This document shows, piece after piece, positions 8,685 through 17,385 of a stretch of DNA of 64,000 nt (the stretch's first letter is position 1; the number at the start of each line of letters is the position of its first letter). Location of the stretch: assembly GCF_000382345.1 (NCBI RefSeq), contig NZ_KB908104.1, positions 1 through 64,000 on the forward strand. The letters are read 5' to 3'. Under the pieces are notes generated by a model that did no database searches, was not told where the DNA came from, and was given only the letters and a program-made list of their open reading frames with translations. A program made the position numbers and the translations under genes. Source of the stretch: Massilia niastensis DSM 21313. Lineage in GTDB: Bacteria > Pseudomonadota > Gammaproteobacteria > Burkholderiales > Burkholderiaceae_D.

Positions 8685-9665
8685 TTAGTGCGCGCCCTTG
8701 AGGTTCGAGGCCTTCGCCACCTCGCGCCACAGCGCGAGTTCGGTGCCCAGCATCGAGCCGAACGCGGCCGGCGTGCCCGAGTAGGATGTGGCGCCTTCGC
8801 TGGCCAGGCGCGCCTTCATCGATTCCGAGGCGCTGAGTTCATTGATCACCTTGTTCAGCTTTGCGACGATCGGCGCAGGCGTGTTGGCCGGGGCAAGGAC
8901 GCCCCACCAGGTGGTGATGTCGTACTTGGGAACGCCCGATTCCGCGATGGTCGGTACGTCAGGAAACAGCGGCGAGCGCTCGCTGCCGGTCACGGCGAGC
9001 AGGTCCACGGCGCCTGTCTTGACCTGCTGCGCCATCGCAGGAATGGTCGTGAAGAAGATCTGGGTGCGACCCGCCAGCAAATCCGCCGTCGCCGGACCGC
9101 TCCCCTTGTACGCGACGTGCGTCATGTTGGACCCGGTTCGCTGCTTGAACAGTTCTCCGGCCAGATGCAGGACGGTGCCAGGACCCGATGAGGCGAAGTT
9201 GATCCCTTCGGCCTTTTTCTTGGACGCCGTAATCAGCTGCGGGACCGTTTTTGCACCTACGCTCTTGTGGGTCACCAGGATCAGCGGGGCACGTCCTATC
9301 ATGGCGATCGGTGCGTAATCCTTGACCACATCGTAGGAAGGCTTGGTTTCGATGGCGGCGTGGGTGACGAACGACGAGCTGACGAAGAGCAGCGTATAGC
9401 CGTCCGGATCCGACTTGGCCACCAGCTTGGAGCCGATGGCCCCGCCGCCGCCGCCGCGATTGTCGACCACGACCGCCTGGCCCAGCTTCTCGGACATGCC
9501 TTTGGCGAGGCCGCGGGCGACGTTGTCGGTGCCGCCGCCGGCGGCATAGGGAACGACCAGGGTGATGGCCCGTTTCGGATAGTCCTGCGCCATCGCGGCG
9601 GGCGCTACCGAGAGCAGCGTGGCTGCAGCCGTGGCGAGCAGGTAAGGGAAGGTGGTCGGTTTCAT
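8685..9665 (-). CDS. tctC: Bug-family binding protein of the TctCBA transporter
   Basis: A 326-residue periplasmic solute receptor. The start at 9665 opens a signal peptide (about residues 1-26, ending APAAMAQ); longer open frames upstream are antisense artefacts. Mature Bug motifs follow in order: YPKRAITLVVPYAAGGGTDN with the ligand-binding glycine loop, then VVDNRGGGGGAIGS, PDGYTLLF and a C-terminal SGVPKYDITTWWGVLAPA block. It is the first gene of tctC-tctB-tctA. The 39-bp element ends 91 bp upstream, so the divergent LysR at 17386 probably controls this transporter together with the CoA pathway. The ligand is probably the C5/C6 dicarboxylate or tricarboxylate consumed by those enzymes. 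Confidence 0.92.
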   Translation of the reverse strand: MKPTTFPYLLATAAATLLSVAPAAMAQDYPKRAITLVVPYAAGGGTDNVARGLAKGMSEKLGQAVVVDNRGGGGGAIGSKLVAKSDPDGYTLLFVSSSFVTHAAIETKPSYDVVKDYAPIAMIGRAPLILVTHKSVGAKTVPQLITASKKKAEGINFASSGPGTVLHLAGELFKQRTGSNMTHVAYKGSGPATADLLAGRTQIFFTTIPAMAQQVKTGAVDLLAVTGSERSPLFPDVPTIAESGVPKYDITTWWGVLAPANTPAPIVAKLNKVINELSASESMKARLASEGATSYSGTPAAFGSMLGTELALWREVAKASNLKGAH

Positions 9666-9755
9666 GTGTCGTCTCCTGGTTATATTAATGGCTGTCATGG
9701 CTGGATCGCAGGGAAAGCTGTAGCGCTGGGCACGAATACAGTCTCTCGCGGCGGG

Positions 9756-9794
9756 ATTGATTTGTATATTGCAAACTTTCTTGGTATTGATGCG
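9756..9794. promoter_or_regulatory. 39-bp element shared with the LysR intergenic region, copy 1
   Basis: This element matches 17345-17383 at 36 of 39 positions. Its core TTGTATATTGCAA is a T-N11-A LysR-type site with inverted TTG/CAA ends. It lies 91 bp upstream of tctC and in the same orientation relative to tctC as copy 2 is to the hydratase gene. Confidence 0.75.
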
Positions 9795-9832
9795 CCTGGC
9801 GCATTGCTCCAGGCGTCGAATACCTGGGGAAA

Positions 9833-11866
9833 CTAGCCCGTCTTTTTCGCCGCCTGGACCACGGCTTTCCATTTCCCGAGTTCGGACTGCACCAGGCTGC
9901 GCAGTTCCCCGGGAGTGCTGGCATGGACCTCGGCGCCATCCTGCTCGATGCGCTGGATGAGTTCGGGGTCGGACAGGACTTTCCTGAGGCTCCGGTTCAA
10001 CTTGTCGATGACCGCTTGCGGGGTTCCCGCGGGAGCGAACAGCGCATACCACTGGGTCACGTCCACGCCATCGATGCCGGCTTCCGCCAGTGTCGGGACG
10101 TCGGGCAGGATCGGCGTCCGCTTCGGACCGGCCACCGCCAGCGCGCGCAGCCTGCCGCTCTTGATCAGGCGCGCGCCCGTGAACAGGCTGGGGAACATGA
10201 AGTGCGCCTGTCCCGCCATGGTGGCGTCGACGGCATTCGCCGCGCCGTTGTAGGGCCGGTGCTGCATGTCGGTACCCGAATTCAGGGCGAACAGCGCGCC
10301 GGCGAAGTGCGGCGCCGTGCCGATGCCGGCCGACGCATAGCGGTACCGGTTCGGCGCGCTCCTCAGGCGCGCCACCAGGTCGCCGACGCTGTCGACCGCG
10401 ACGTCCGGGCATGCCACCAGCAGGGTCGGCGAATAGGCCACCAGGCTGACCGGCTCGAAGTCGGCTACCGGGTCGTAGCGCAGTTGCTGCAGCGCCGGGT
10501 TCATGGCGTGGGTCGCGATATAGCCGAACATCAGCGTGTGGCCGTCCGGCGCGCTGCCAGCGACATACTCGGCGGCGATGGTCCCGTCGGCGCCGGCCCG
10601 GTTGTCGACGATGACGGGCTGCTCCAGGAGCACCGCCAGCGTCTTTGCGATGGCGCGCGCCATCGTGTCGTTGCCGCCGCCGGCCACGGTGGGCACGACG
10701 ATCCTGATTGGCTTGCTCGGGAAGGCGGGGGCGTCGGGTACGGCGTCCGGTGCATTCCCGGCCAACCGCGGGGCATCCGCTTCGGCCGGTCGCGACAGCA
10801 CATAGTCCGGGATATGCAGCTCGCCCTGCAGGATCTTGCGGGCGGTCCGCAACAGGGAAGCACGCTTGACCTGTGCCGACGCTCCGTTTCCTTCGACGTC
10901 GACTTCGATGTCGATGCGGCCGGAAGGGTGAAGCACCGTGACGTTGCCGACGCCGGCGCATGGTGCGCTGCGGCTGGCCACGGTGCCGGGCAGCGCAAAG
11001 GCGCTGGCGACCCCGATGGCGCCGGTGACGGCATGCGATGCGTGGCAGCGGCGCGGCGTGAAATAGCGCGAGGTGATGCTGTCGGCGCCGTCGCCGGCGC
11101 TGACAAGAACCGGCTTCGGCACCACGCTGTTCGACACGTCTCCCAGGCCCATCATGTCGCCTGCGACGAGGCGCAAGGCTTCGATCCGGTCGAGCAAGGC
11201 CTGGTTCGAATCGAGCTCGACCGGACTTTCGCCGCCATGCAGGCCCAGGTCGGCGGCGCGCACGATCATCAGGGGCATCGCCGCGTCGATGCAGGTCACC
11301 TCGATGCCGTCGATCGTGTCGATCCGGCGGCCGGTCGGGAACACGCTGCCGGTGACGGCGCCCCAGGCATCGAGGAAGTTCAGGTGGATCGGGGCCGCGG
11401 TCCCGGCGACGCCGTCGATGCGCGCGTCGCCTTCATAGGTGATGCGGCGTCCCGGCGTCTGCACCGTGACGTCGATGCGCGAACCGGTGTTCACGTTGAA
11501 GATGCGTGCGGTGGTCGTGCCTTCGGTCGCCTCGATCAACCCCTGTTCGAGCGCGAACGGGACCACGCCCGACAGCATGTTGCCGCAATTCGGCCGGGTG
11601 TCGACCGAACGCTGGCCGACGCCGACCTGGGCGAACAGGTAGTCGAGGTCGCAGCCGGGCCGGGTCGAGCGCGACACGATCGCCACCTTGCTGTTGAGGG
11701 TGCTGCCGCCGCCCACGCCATCGAGCTGCAGCGGATCCGAGGCCCCGATGGCGCCGATCAGGACCTGGTCGCGGGTCTCGTCGTCGTCGGGCAGCCACTC
11801 GCGCAGGAAGAAGGGGCCGCGCGAGGTGCCGGCGCGCATCAGTACACAGGGAAGGATTTTGCTCAT
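9833..11866 (-). CDS. PrpF-family isomerase fused in frame to a Bug-type binding domain
   Basis: One uninterrupted frame of 677 residues encodes two families. Residues 1-358 are a complete PrpF-type allylic isomerase (2-methylaconitate or aconitate isomerase, oxalomesaconate tautomerase), with MRAGTSRG at 10-17, GGGSTLNSK at 52-60 and the catalytic-site NCGN at 93-96. A proline/alanine linker (359-380) leads to a full mature Bug protein (381-677), with VPTVAGGGND, VIVDNRAGADG, PDGHTLMFGY and the ending SELGKWKAVV. The Bug half has no signal peptide, and no internal start with one was found, so the fusion should stay in the cytoplasm. It starts 14 bp after the porin. The fusion may be functional or a decaying deletion joint. 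Confidence 0.85.
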   Translation of the reverse strand: MSKILPCVLMRAGTSRGPFFLREWLPDDDETRDQVLIGAIGASDPLQLDGVGGGSTLNSKVAIVSRSTRPGCDLDYLFAQVGVGQRSVDTRPNCGNMLSGVVPFALEQGLIEATEGTTTARIFNVNTGSRIDVTVQTPGRRITYEGDARIDGVAGTAAPIHLNFLDAWGAVTGSVFPTGRRIDTIDGIEVTCIDAAMPLMIVRAADLGLHGGESPVELDSNQALLDRIEALRLVAGDMMGLGDVSNSVVPKPVLVSAGDGADSITSRYFTPRRCHASHAVTGAIGVASAFALPGTVASRSAPCAGVGNVTVLHPSGRIDIEVDVEGNGASAQVKRASLLRTARKILQGELHIPDYVLSRPAEADAPRLAGNAPDAVPDAPAFPSKPIRIVVPTVAGGGNDTMARAIAKTLAVLLEQPVIVDNRAGADGTIAAEYVAGSAPDGHTLMFGYIATHAMNPALQQLRYDPVADFEPVSLVAYSPTLLVACPDVAVDSVGDLVARLRSAPNRYRYASAGIGTAPHFAGALFALNSGTDMQHRPYNGAANAVDATMAGQAHFMFPSLFTGARLIKSGRLRALAVAGPKRTPILPDVPTLAEAGIDGVDVTQWYALFAPAGTPQAVIDKLNRSLRKVLSDPELIQRIEQDGAEVHASTPGELRSLVQSELGKWKAVVQAAKKTG

Positions 11867-11880
11867 GATGGTCGAGTCGC

Positions 11881-12876
11881 TTAGAAGTTGTGGCGGACGC
11901 CGAGGTTGAAGGCCTTGTCGCCGGTGCCGGTGTCGGTGGCGTTGCCGACCTTGAAGGCGGCGCCGTTGCGGTTGTCGATCACGGCGTAGGCGGCGTAGAT
12001 GTCGGTCCGCTTGGACAGCTGCACGTGGTAGGCGATACCCCACTGGGACGCATCGTTGTTGGCCGCCGTTTCATCGTCATGGCGCACGTGCGAGAGCAGC
12101 AGCTTGTTGGCGCCGAACGGGACGGCCACGCCGGCCAGCATGTCCTTGCTGTCCGCCAGCCCTGGGCCCTTGTTGAGTGCATAGGACGCGTAGACCGTGA
12201 CCGGCTTGAACTTGTAGTGTGCGGATACCAGCGTATTCCTGGTGGTGTCGGTCGCGGTGGCGTTCTCGATCCGGTGATGGGCCAGCTGGATGGTCAAGGG
12301 CCCGCCGGCATAGCCGACCGATCCGCCCAGCTGCCGGCTCCTGGTACTGTCGCCGGCGACTTCGCCGGGGGCGTAGGCGAGATCGACACGCACGCCGGCG
12401 AGAGCCGGGCTCACGTACTCGACCATGTTGTTGGCGCGGGTATTCGTGGCGAACAGGTTGCCGGAGCGGCCGGCCAGGCTGACCGCGCCGAACGGATCGC
12501 CGATGTCGCGCAGGGTCTTGTAGTAGGGCGTGTACTGGCGTCCGAGGGTGACGGCGCCGAACTTGCCGCTCAAGCCCACGAAGGCCTGGCGCCCGAACAG
12601 CACGCCGCCCTGGCCGGAGGCGCCGGTATCGGCATTGAAGCCGCTCTCGATCTGGAACACGGCGGCCAGGCCGCCGCCGAGATCCTCCTTGCCCTTGAAG
12701 CCCAGGCGCGATCCGGACGCGATGCCGCTGCTGATATTGGTCACGGGGCCGGCCGGGCCGCCGCTTTCCCGCACGACGCCGGCGTCGACGATGCCGTAGA
12801 CGGACACGTTGGCCTGCGCCAGGGCGCCTGTCGAGAACAGGGCCAGCACTGCCAGCCCGAATGGGGATTTGTTCAT
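11881..12876 (-). CDS. Gram-negative porin (OmpC-type)
   Basis: A 331-residue outer-membrane porin. The start at 12876 opens a signal peptide (about residues 1-20, ending STGALAQ) and has GGAGA seven bases upstream; in-frame codons further upstream give no leader. The mature start VSVYGIVDAGV, the SRLGFKGKEDLGGGLAAVFQIE block and the final NLGVRHNF with terminal Phe are diagnostic. It lies 14 bp before the PrpF-Bug gene and 143 bp after the lyase, with a probable terminator and a short palindrome in that gap. It probably lets the pathway substrate cross the outer membrane. It differs considerably from the porin at 954. Confidence 0.9.
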   Translation of the reverse strand: MNKSPFGLAVLALFSTGALAQANVSVYGIVDAGVVRESGGPAGPVTNISSGIASGSRLGFKGKEDLGGGLAAVFQIESGFNADTGASGQGGVLFGRQAFVGLSGKFGAVTLGRQYTPYYKTLRDIGDPFGAVSLAGRSGNLFATNTRANNMVEYVSPALAGVRVDLAYAPGEVAGDSTRSRQLGGSVGYAGGPLTIQLAHHRIENATATDTTRNTLVSAHYKFKPVTVYASYALNKGPGLADSKDMLAGVAVPFGANKLLLSHVRHDDETAANNDASQWGIAYHVQLSKRTDIYAAYAVIDNRNGAAFKVGNATDTGTGDKAFNLGVRHNF

Positions 12877-12928
12877 GGGATGTCTCCGTTTATCGTTATG
12901 AATACCGGGGTGATGCTCGAGGTACGGA

Positions 12929-12945
12929 TGCAAGGGGTCCTTGCA
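12929..12945. promoter_or_regulatory. Palindrome upstream of the porin
   Basis: TGCAAGG (12929-12935) and CCTTGCA (12939-12945) form a perfect inverted repeat around GGT, 53-69 bp before the porin start. It is a plausible operator. Its TTGCA halves resemble those near 720, but no regulator can be assigned. Confidence 0.4.
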
Positions 12946-12973
12946 CGTGGCGCGCAATGAAATACCTGGGAGA

Positions 12974-13008
12974 GGTCCGGGCTACTGATGCATCATCGAG
13001 CCCGGACC
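12974..13008 (-). terminator. Probable terminator after the lyase gene
   Basis: Arms GGTCCGGGCT (12974-12983) and AGCCCGGACC (12999-13008) pair perfectly, with an inner GATG/CATC pairing. The hairpin begins 12 bp past the lyase stop. It suggests that porin and PrpF-Bug form a separate or attenuated unit. Confidence 0.55.
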
Positions 13009-13019
13009 GGCGTGGCTTG

Positions 13020-14384
13020 TCAGCTCAGGTCGGCGCGCCTGGCGCGGCTGCGCAGGACCCGGTCGACCATCTCGCCCGACAGGCCGAGGTAGTTGGCGGG
13101 ATCGCACAGGGAGGCCAGCGCCGCCCGGTCCAGGTGCCGGGAGATTTCCGCGTTCTCGACCAGCAGGTCGAGCAGCGGGCGCTCGTCCCTGATCGCGACC
13201 CGGCAGATGTCGTACACCAGGTCGTGCGCATATTCGCGCCCGAGGTAGGGGCCGAGCCCCATCATCACGGCCTCGGACACCACCAGGCCATTGGTGAGGT
13301 CGAGGTTGGCGCGCATGCGGCCCTGGTCCACTTCCAGGCCTTCCAGGACGAAGCGCGACTGGGCCAGCGCGCCCGCGGCCAGGCAGAACATCTCCGGCAG
13401 GACGATCCACTCGATCTCCCATGGCCCGGTCGAGCGTTCGTGGTCGGCGACATTGGCGTCGAGCAGGGCGGCGACGTGCTGGCGCACGACGCTGATGCAG
13501 GCGTGGATGTAGCAGGACGAAATCGGGTTGCGCTTCTGCGGCATGGTGCTGCTCGAGCCGCGGCCGTGCGCGAAGGGCTCGTACACTTCGCCGACTTCGG
13601 TCTGCATCATCAGCTTGACGTCGGTCGAGAACTTGCCCAGGGTGCCGGTCACCAGGCCGAGGAAGCAGCCGACTTCGGCGATATTGTCGCGAATGGTGTG
13701 CCAGGCGATGTCGGGCTGGCCGAGTCCCAGTTCCTGCATCAGGCCGGCCTGGGTCTCGAGTCCACCCTCGGAGAGGGAAGCGAGCGTGCCCGAGGCGCCG
13801 GCGAATTCGCCGACCAGCACGCGCGGACGCAGCTGCGCCAGGCGCTCGCGGTGGCGCTCGATGGCGCTCAGCAGGCCGGCGACCTTGTAGCCGAAGGTGA
13901 TCGGGACCGCCTGCTGCAGGTTGCTGCGCCCGATCATCGGGGTGTCGCGGTGGCGCGCCGCCAGGTCGGCCATCGCGGCCGAGATGGCGGCCAGTTCGCC
14001 GTCGACCAGGTCGAGCGCTTCGCGGATCTGCAGCACGGTGGCGGTATCGGTGATGTCCTGGGTCGTGGCGCCCCAGTGGCAGTATTCGCCCAGCTTGTCG
14101 CGGCACAGCGCATTGATCTGCGAGACCACGCCCAGGATCGGGTAGCCGATGCGCTGGGTCTGCTCGGCCAGTTTCGCCATATCGATCTTGTCGAGCACGC
14201 AGTTCTTGACGATTTCCTCGGCGGCTTCCTGCGGAATGATGCCGAGGCGTCCCTGGACGCGGGCCAGCGCGGCTTCGATGTCCAGGTATTTGCGGGTGCG
14301 GTTCTCGTCCGACCAGATCTGGCGCATCGCTGCGGTGCTGAAGATGTTTCCGAAAATAGCTGAGTCGACAATGGTTGCGGGCAT
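13020..14384 (-). CDS. Lyase of the aspartase/fumarase (ASL/CMLE) superfamily
   Basis: A 454-residue homotetrameric-type lyase. The three superfamily regions are visible: a HWGATTQDITDT block at about 104-113, GRSNLQQAVPITFG at about 152-165, and the signature loop GSSSTMPQKRNPIS at about 276-289 that carries the catalytic serine. The variant MPQKRNP and the overall pattern lie between adenylosuccinate lyase and 3-carboxy-cis,cis-muconate cycloisomerase (PcaB). The first is unlikely here because no purine genes are near. It begins 19 bp after the CitE-like gene in a carboxylate operon, so it probably adds or removes a leaving group on an unsaturated di- or tricarboxylate. The exact reaction is unknown. 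Confidence 0.8.
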   Translation of the reverse strand: MPATIVDSAIFGNIFSTAAMRQIWSDENRTRKYLDIEAALARVQGRLGIIPQEAAEEIVKNCVLDKIDMAKLAEQTQRIGYPILGVVSQINALCRDKLGEYCHWGATTQDITDTATVLQIREALDLVDGELAAISAAMADLAARHRDTPMIGRSNLQQAVPITFGYKVAGLLSAIERHRERLAQLRPRVLVGEFAGASGTLASLSEGGLETQAGLMQELGLGQPDIAWHTIRDNIAEVGCFLGLVTGTLGKFSTDVKLMMQTEVGEVYEPFAHGRGSSSTMPQKRNPISSCYIHACISVVRQHVAALLDANVADHERSTGPWEIEWIVLPEMFCLAAGALAQSRFVLEGLEVDQGRMRANLDLTNGLVVSEAVMMGLGPYLGREYAHDLVYDICRVAIRDERPLLDLLVENAEISRHLDRAALASLCDPANYLGLSGEMVDRVLRSRARRADLS

Positions 14385-14403
14385 GATGGGTCTCCTGATT
14401 CGA

Positions 14404-15237
14404 TTAGTAAGGTGTGGCTGGCGGCTGGTTCAGCATGGCGCTGGCCCTGAGCAGGACCGGGCGGTCGACCATCTTTCCGTCGACCTGGACTGCCCCCGAG
14501 CCTGACTGTGCGGCGGCGAGGACGCGCCTGGCCCAGTCGATCTGCTGCGGGGTGGGCGCCAGCATCGCGTGGACGGTGTCGATCTGGCGCGGGTGGATGC
14601 ACATCTTTGCGCCGAAGCCGCAGCTTCTCGCCAGCTCGAAGTCGCTGCGCAGCGCGGCATCGTCATTGAATGCGGGCGTGATGCCGGCGATCGGGGACGG
14701 GAGTCCGGCGACCCGCGAGGCGAGGGCGATACGGCTGGCCGGATACAGCAGGCCGCGCGGATCGTCGGTCAAGCCGAGATCGAGCGCATAGTCGAGCGTA
14801 CCGAAAGCCAGGCGCTGCACGCATGGCGCCTTGGCGATGGCGTCGACTTCGAGCAGGCCGGCAGCCGACTCGATCAAGGCAATCACGCTCGCGGCGGGAA
14901 GCAGTGCGGCGATGCGTTCCAGTTGGCTGCCCGATTCGGCCTTGGGCAGCATCACGGCGCAGGGACCGAGGGTGCGCAGCAGCGCCAGGTCGGCGTCGAA
15001 CCATGCGCTGGCATCGTCATTGATGCGCACGACGAGTTGCGCGCCATGTCCCTGCTCTCCGGCGCCCCAGGCCGCGAGCGCCGTGCGCGCCGCTTCCTTC
15101 CGCTCCGGGGCGACCGCGTCTTCGAGATCGATGACGACGGCGTCGGCGCCGGATGCGAAGGCCCTGGCGTAGCGGTCGGGACGGTTGCCCGGGACGAACA
15201 GGTAGCTGCGTGCGACCTGTGGGGTGTCGGTGTTCAT
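14404..15237 (-). CDS. CitE-like CoA-ester lyase (citramalyl/malyl-CoA lyase type)
   Basis: A 277-residue HpcH/HpaI-CitE family TIM barrel. Conserved points are RSYLFVPGNRPDRYARA at the N-terminus, the acidic VIDLEDAVAPERK metal/CoA segment near residue 40, the magnesium-binding ALIESAAGLLEVD, and the GFGAKMCIHPRQID ending. The family cleaves 3-hydroxyacyl-CoA esters such as citramalyl-CoA into acetyl-CoA and pyruvate. Its ATG overlaps the stop of the CoA-transferase gene (ATGA), so the two are translationally coupled. Beside a family III transferase and a MaoC hydratase it matches Ccl of itaconate degradation or Mcl of the mesaconyl-CoA route. Confidence 0.88.
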   Translation of the reverse strand: MNTDTPQVARSYLFVPGNRPDRYARAFASGADAVVIDLEDAVAPERKEAARTALAAWGAGEQGHGAQLVVRINDDASAWFDADLALLRTLGPCAVMLPKAESGSQLERIAALLPAASVIALIESAAGLLEVDAIAKAPCVQRLAFGTLDYALDLGLTDDPRGLLYPASRIALASRVAGLPSPIAGITPAFNDDAALRSDFELARSCGFGAKMCIHPRQIDTVHAMLAPTPQQIDWARRVLAAAQSGSGAVQVDGKMVDRPVLLRASAMLNQPPATPY

Positions 15238-16415
15238 AGCGCCTTCTCCTCGCGCAGCCGGGCGATGCGGCCGGCCTCGTAGCCGAGTTCGGCCAGGATC
15301 GCATCGGTATGCTGCCCCAGCGCCGGCACGGCATCCATGCGCGGCGCCTGCTCTTCCCACGAACCGGGAGGCAGCAGGGCCGGGATGTTACCGACCGGGG
15401 AGGCGACTTCGGTCCAGCGGCCGCGCGCCGCCAGCTGCGGGTGCGCCCATACTTCGCTCATCGTGTTGACATTGGCGTTGGCGATCTGCGCCTCATCCAG
15501 CCGTGCGACGACGTCGGCTGCCGTCAGCGCGGCAAAGGCGTCGACGATCAGTGCGCGCAATTCAAGCCGGGCGGCGTTGCGTTTCGAGTTGCTGGCAAAG
15601 CGCGGATCAGCCGCGAGTTCCGGCGCCCGCAAGACCTTCTCGCAAAAGAGCGCCCACTCGCGTTCGTTCTGCAGGCCCAGCATGACGGTCTTCCCGTCGC
15701 CTGCAGGGAAGGGACCGTAGGGATAGATCGTCGCGTGGCTGGCGCCGGTCCGTGGCGGCGGCGGGGCGCCGTCGAAGGCGTAGTACAGCGGGTAGCTGGT
15801 CCACTCGACCAGCGATTCGAGCATCGAGATGTCGATGTGCCGGCCGCGGCCGGTCTTGGCGCGCTGGAGCAGGGCGGCCAGGATGTTGGTGTAGGCGTAC
15901 ATGCCGGCCGAAATATCGGCGATCGACGGACCCGCCTTGGCCGGTTCGTCGGCGCTGCCCGTCACCGACACGAATCCCGCTTCGCTCTGGATCAGGAGGT
16001 CGTAGGCCTTCTTGTCGCGGTAGGGGCCGTCGCTGCCGTAGCCGGAAATGTCGCACACGATCAGCCCGGGCTTGGCCTCGGACAGGGCCGCATACGACAG
16101 GCCCAGGCGCGCCGCGGCGCCCGGCGCCAGGTTCTGCACCACGACGTCGGCCTGTTCCATGATCAGGCGCCGCAGGATGACTTGCGCTTCGGGATGCTTG
16201 ACGTCCAGCGTGAGGCTTTCCTTGGAACGGTTGGTCCAGACGAAGTGCGACGCCATGCCGCGCACCCGTTCGTCGTAGCCGCGCGCAAAGTCGCCCACGC
16301 CGGGACGTTCGACCTTGATGACGCGGGCGCCGAGATCGGCCAGCTGGCGGGTCGCGAACGGGGCGGCGATCGCATGTTCGAGCGTGACGACGGTGATCCC
16401 TTCGAGCGGCCTCAT
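15234..16415 (-). CDS. CaiB/BaiF family III CoA transferase
   Basis: A 393-residue transferase that moves CoA between carboxylic acids by way of an aspartyl-CoA intermediate. The N-terminal LEGITVVTLEHAIAAPFATR and LADLGARVIKVERPG blocks, KESLTLDVKHPEA, and KAYDLLIQSEAG are all family landmarks. Asp167 in SIADISAGMYA is the expected catalytic aspartate. It shares ATGA overlaps with the hydratase upstream and the CitE-like lyase downstream, so the three are made together. By context it likely activates itaconate, mesaconate or citramalate with succinyl-CoA (Ict/Mct-like). The substrate is inferred from neighbours. Confidence 0.88.
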   Translation of the reverse strand: MRPLEGITVVTLEHAIAAPFATRQLADLGARVIKVERPGVGDFARGYDERVRGMASHFVWTNRSKESLTLDVKHPEAQVILRRLIMEQADVVVQNLAPGAAARLGLSYAALSEAKPGLIVCDISGYGSDGPYRDKKAYDLLIQSEAGFVSVTGSADEPAKAGPSIADISAGMYAYTNILAALLQRAKTGRGRHIDISMLESLVEWTSYPLYYAFDGAPPPPRTGASHATIYPYGPFPAGDGKTVMLGLQNEREWALFCEKVLRAPELAADPRFASNSKRNAARLELRALIVDAFAALTAADVVARLDEAQIANANVNTMSEVWAHPQLAARGRWTEVASPVGNIPALLPPGSWEEQAPRMDAVPALGQHTDAILAELGYEAGRIARLREEKAL

Positions 16416-17275
16416 GCTGCACTCCCGGCCGCGGCCTGCAGGGTGGCGCGGGCATCCATCGTCAGCCAGCCCTGGTGGTCCCTGGCCCACAGGTGAACGC
16501 TGCCATCGGCGAGCTGCTCTGCGCAGACGAAGAAATGGTGGATGTCGAACACCGGGCGCAGCGCACGGAACTCGAAGCTGGCCACGACGGAATCGGGCAG
16601 GTGTTCGCGCAGCAGGTCGAGCAGCAGGGTGGCGACCAGCGGGCCATGCACGATCAGGCCCGGATAGCCTTCGACCTCGGTCACGTAGCGGCGGTCGTAA
16701 TGGATGCGGTGGCCGTTGAAGGTCAGGGCGGAGTAGCGGAACAGCAGCACGTCGTCGGGCACCACCTTGCGTTCCCACTGGGCGTCGAGCGGTGCTGCGG
16801 TGGGTGCCGGTTCGGCTGCGCCCGGCTGGACGGCATCGCGGTAGACGATGTCATGGAATTCGGTCAGCGCGACCTGGTCCTCGCCGCGGCGGCGGATCTC
16901 GTGCTTCACCTTGACGAATACCAGCTTGCCGGTCCGGCCTTCCTTGTCGGTGACATTGTCGATGGTCGAGGTGCGGGTGACCTCGTCGCCGATATGCAAG
17001 GGCGCGTGGAAGCTGAACTGGCTGCCCGCCCACATGCGGCGCGGCAGGGTGACCGGCGGCAGGAAGGCGCCGCGCTTCGCGTGCCCGTCCGCACCGACCT
17101 CGGACTGCCGGTACAGGGGCAGGAAGTACAGCCAGTGCCACAGCGCCGGCAGCGCGGTGCCGGGTTGCGGCCGTTCCGCCGGGCGGTCGAGCGTCGCCGC
17201 CAGCGCGGCATAGGGCGTCGCGGTCAAGGTGTCGGTCACGGTTTCGCTGGTGCCGATCCATTCTTTCAGGTCCAT
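16412..17275 (-). CDS. MaoC/FAS1-like hydratase (itaconyl- or mesaconyl-CoA hydratase type)
   Basis: A 287-residue double hot-dog hydratase. The N-terminal half is a FAS1-like dehydratase domain (RMWAGSQFSFHAPLHIGDEV at about 80-99). The C-terminal half carries the hydratase motif: Asn187 and His192 in FNGHRIHYD, spaced as the catalytic Asp/His pair of R-hydratases, followed by YPGLIVHGPL. This layout is that of mesaconyl-C4-CoA hydratase (Meh) and Pseudomonas Ich. It is the first gene of the CoA operon and is divergent from the LysR gene at 17386, with the 39-bp element 70 bp upstream. It probably makes citramalyl-CoA for the CitE-like lyase. Confidence 0.85.
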   Translation of the reverse strand: MDLKEWIGTSETVTDTLTATPYAALAATLDRPAERPQPGTALPALWHWLYFLPLYRQSEVGADGHAKRGAFLPPVTLPRRMWAGSQFSFHAPLHIGDEVTRTSTIDNVTDKEGRTGKLVFVKVKHEIRRRGEDQVALTEFHDIVYRDAVQPGAAEPAPTAAPLDAQWERKVVPDDVLLFRYSALTFNGHRIHYDRRYVTEVEGYPGLIVHGPLVATLLLDLLREHLPDSVVASFEFRALRPVFDIHHFFVCAEQLADGSVHLWARDHQGWLTMDARATLQAAAGSAA

Positions 17276-17344
17276 CGTCGTCTCCCTGTGGTGTTCGTGC
17301 GGCGTGTTCGCCTGCTTGCAATGGAGTCAGTTTCGCGCTACCGT

Positions 17345-17383
17345 ATTGATTTGTATATTGCAAATTTCCTTGGGATTGATGCG
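17345..17383. promoter_or_regulatory. 39-bp element shared with the tctC promoter, copy 2
   Basis: It lies between the divergent hydratase and LysR genes and ends two bases before the LysR start. It shares 36 of 39 bases with 9756-9794, including the T-N11-A core TTGTATATTGCAA. Its position fits autorepression of the LysR gene and activation of the hydratase operon. Confidence 0.75.
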
Positions 17384-17385
17384 TC

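Noticed and set aside
10700..10800. Possible frameshift at the PrpF-Bug joint
   Set aside because: Other frames at the joint give no signal peptide or Bug start, and the reading frame is continuous, so a simple one-base error does not explain the fusion. A larger deletion cannot be excluded.
13020..14384. Adenylosuccinate lyase (purB)
   Set aside because: The superfamily signature fits, but purine genes are absent and it is embedded in a carboxylate-CoA operon. A specific name is not justified.
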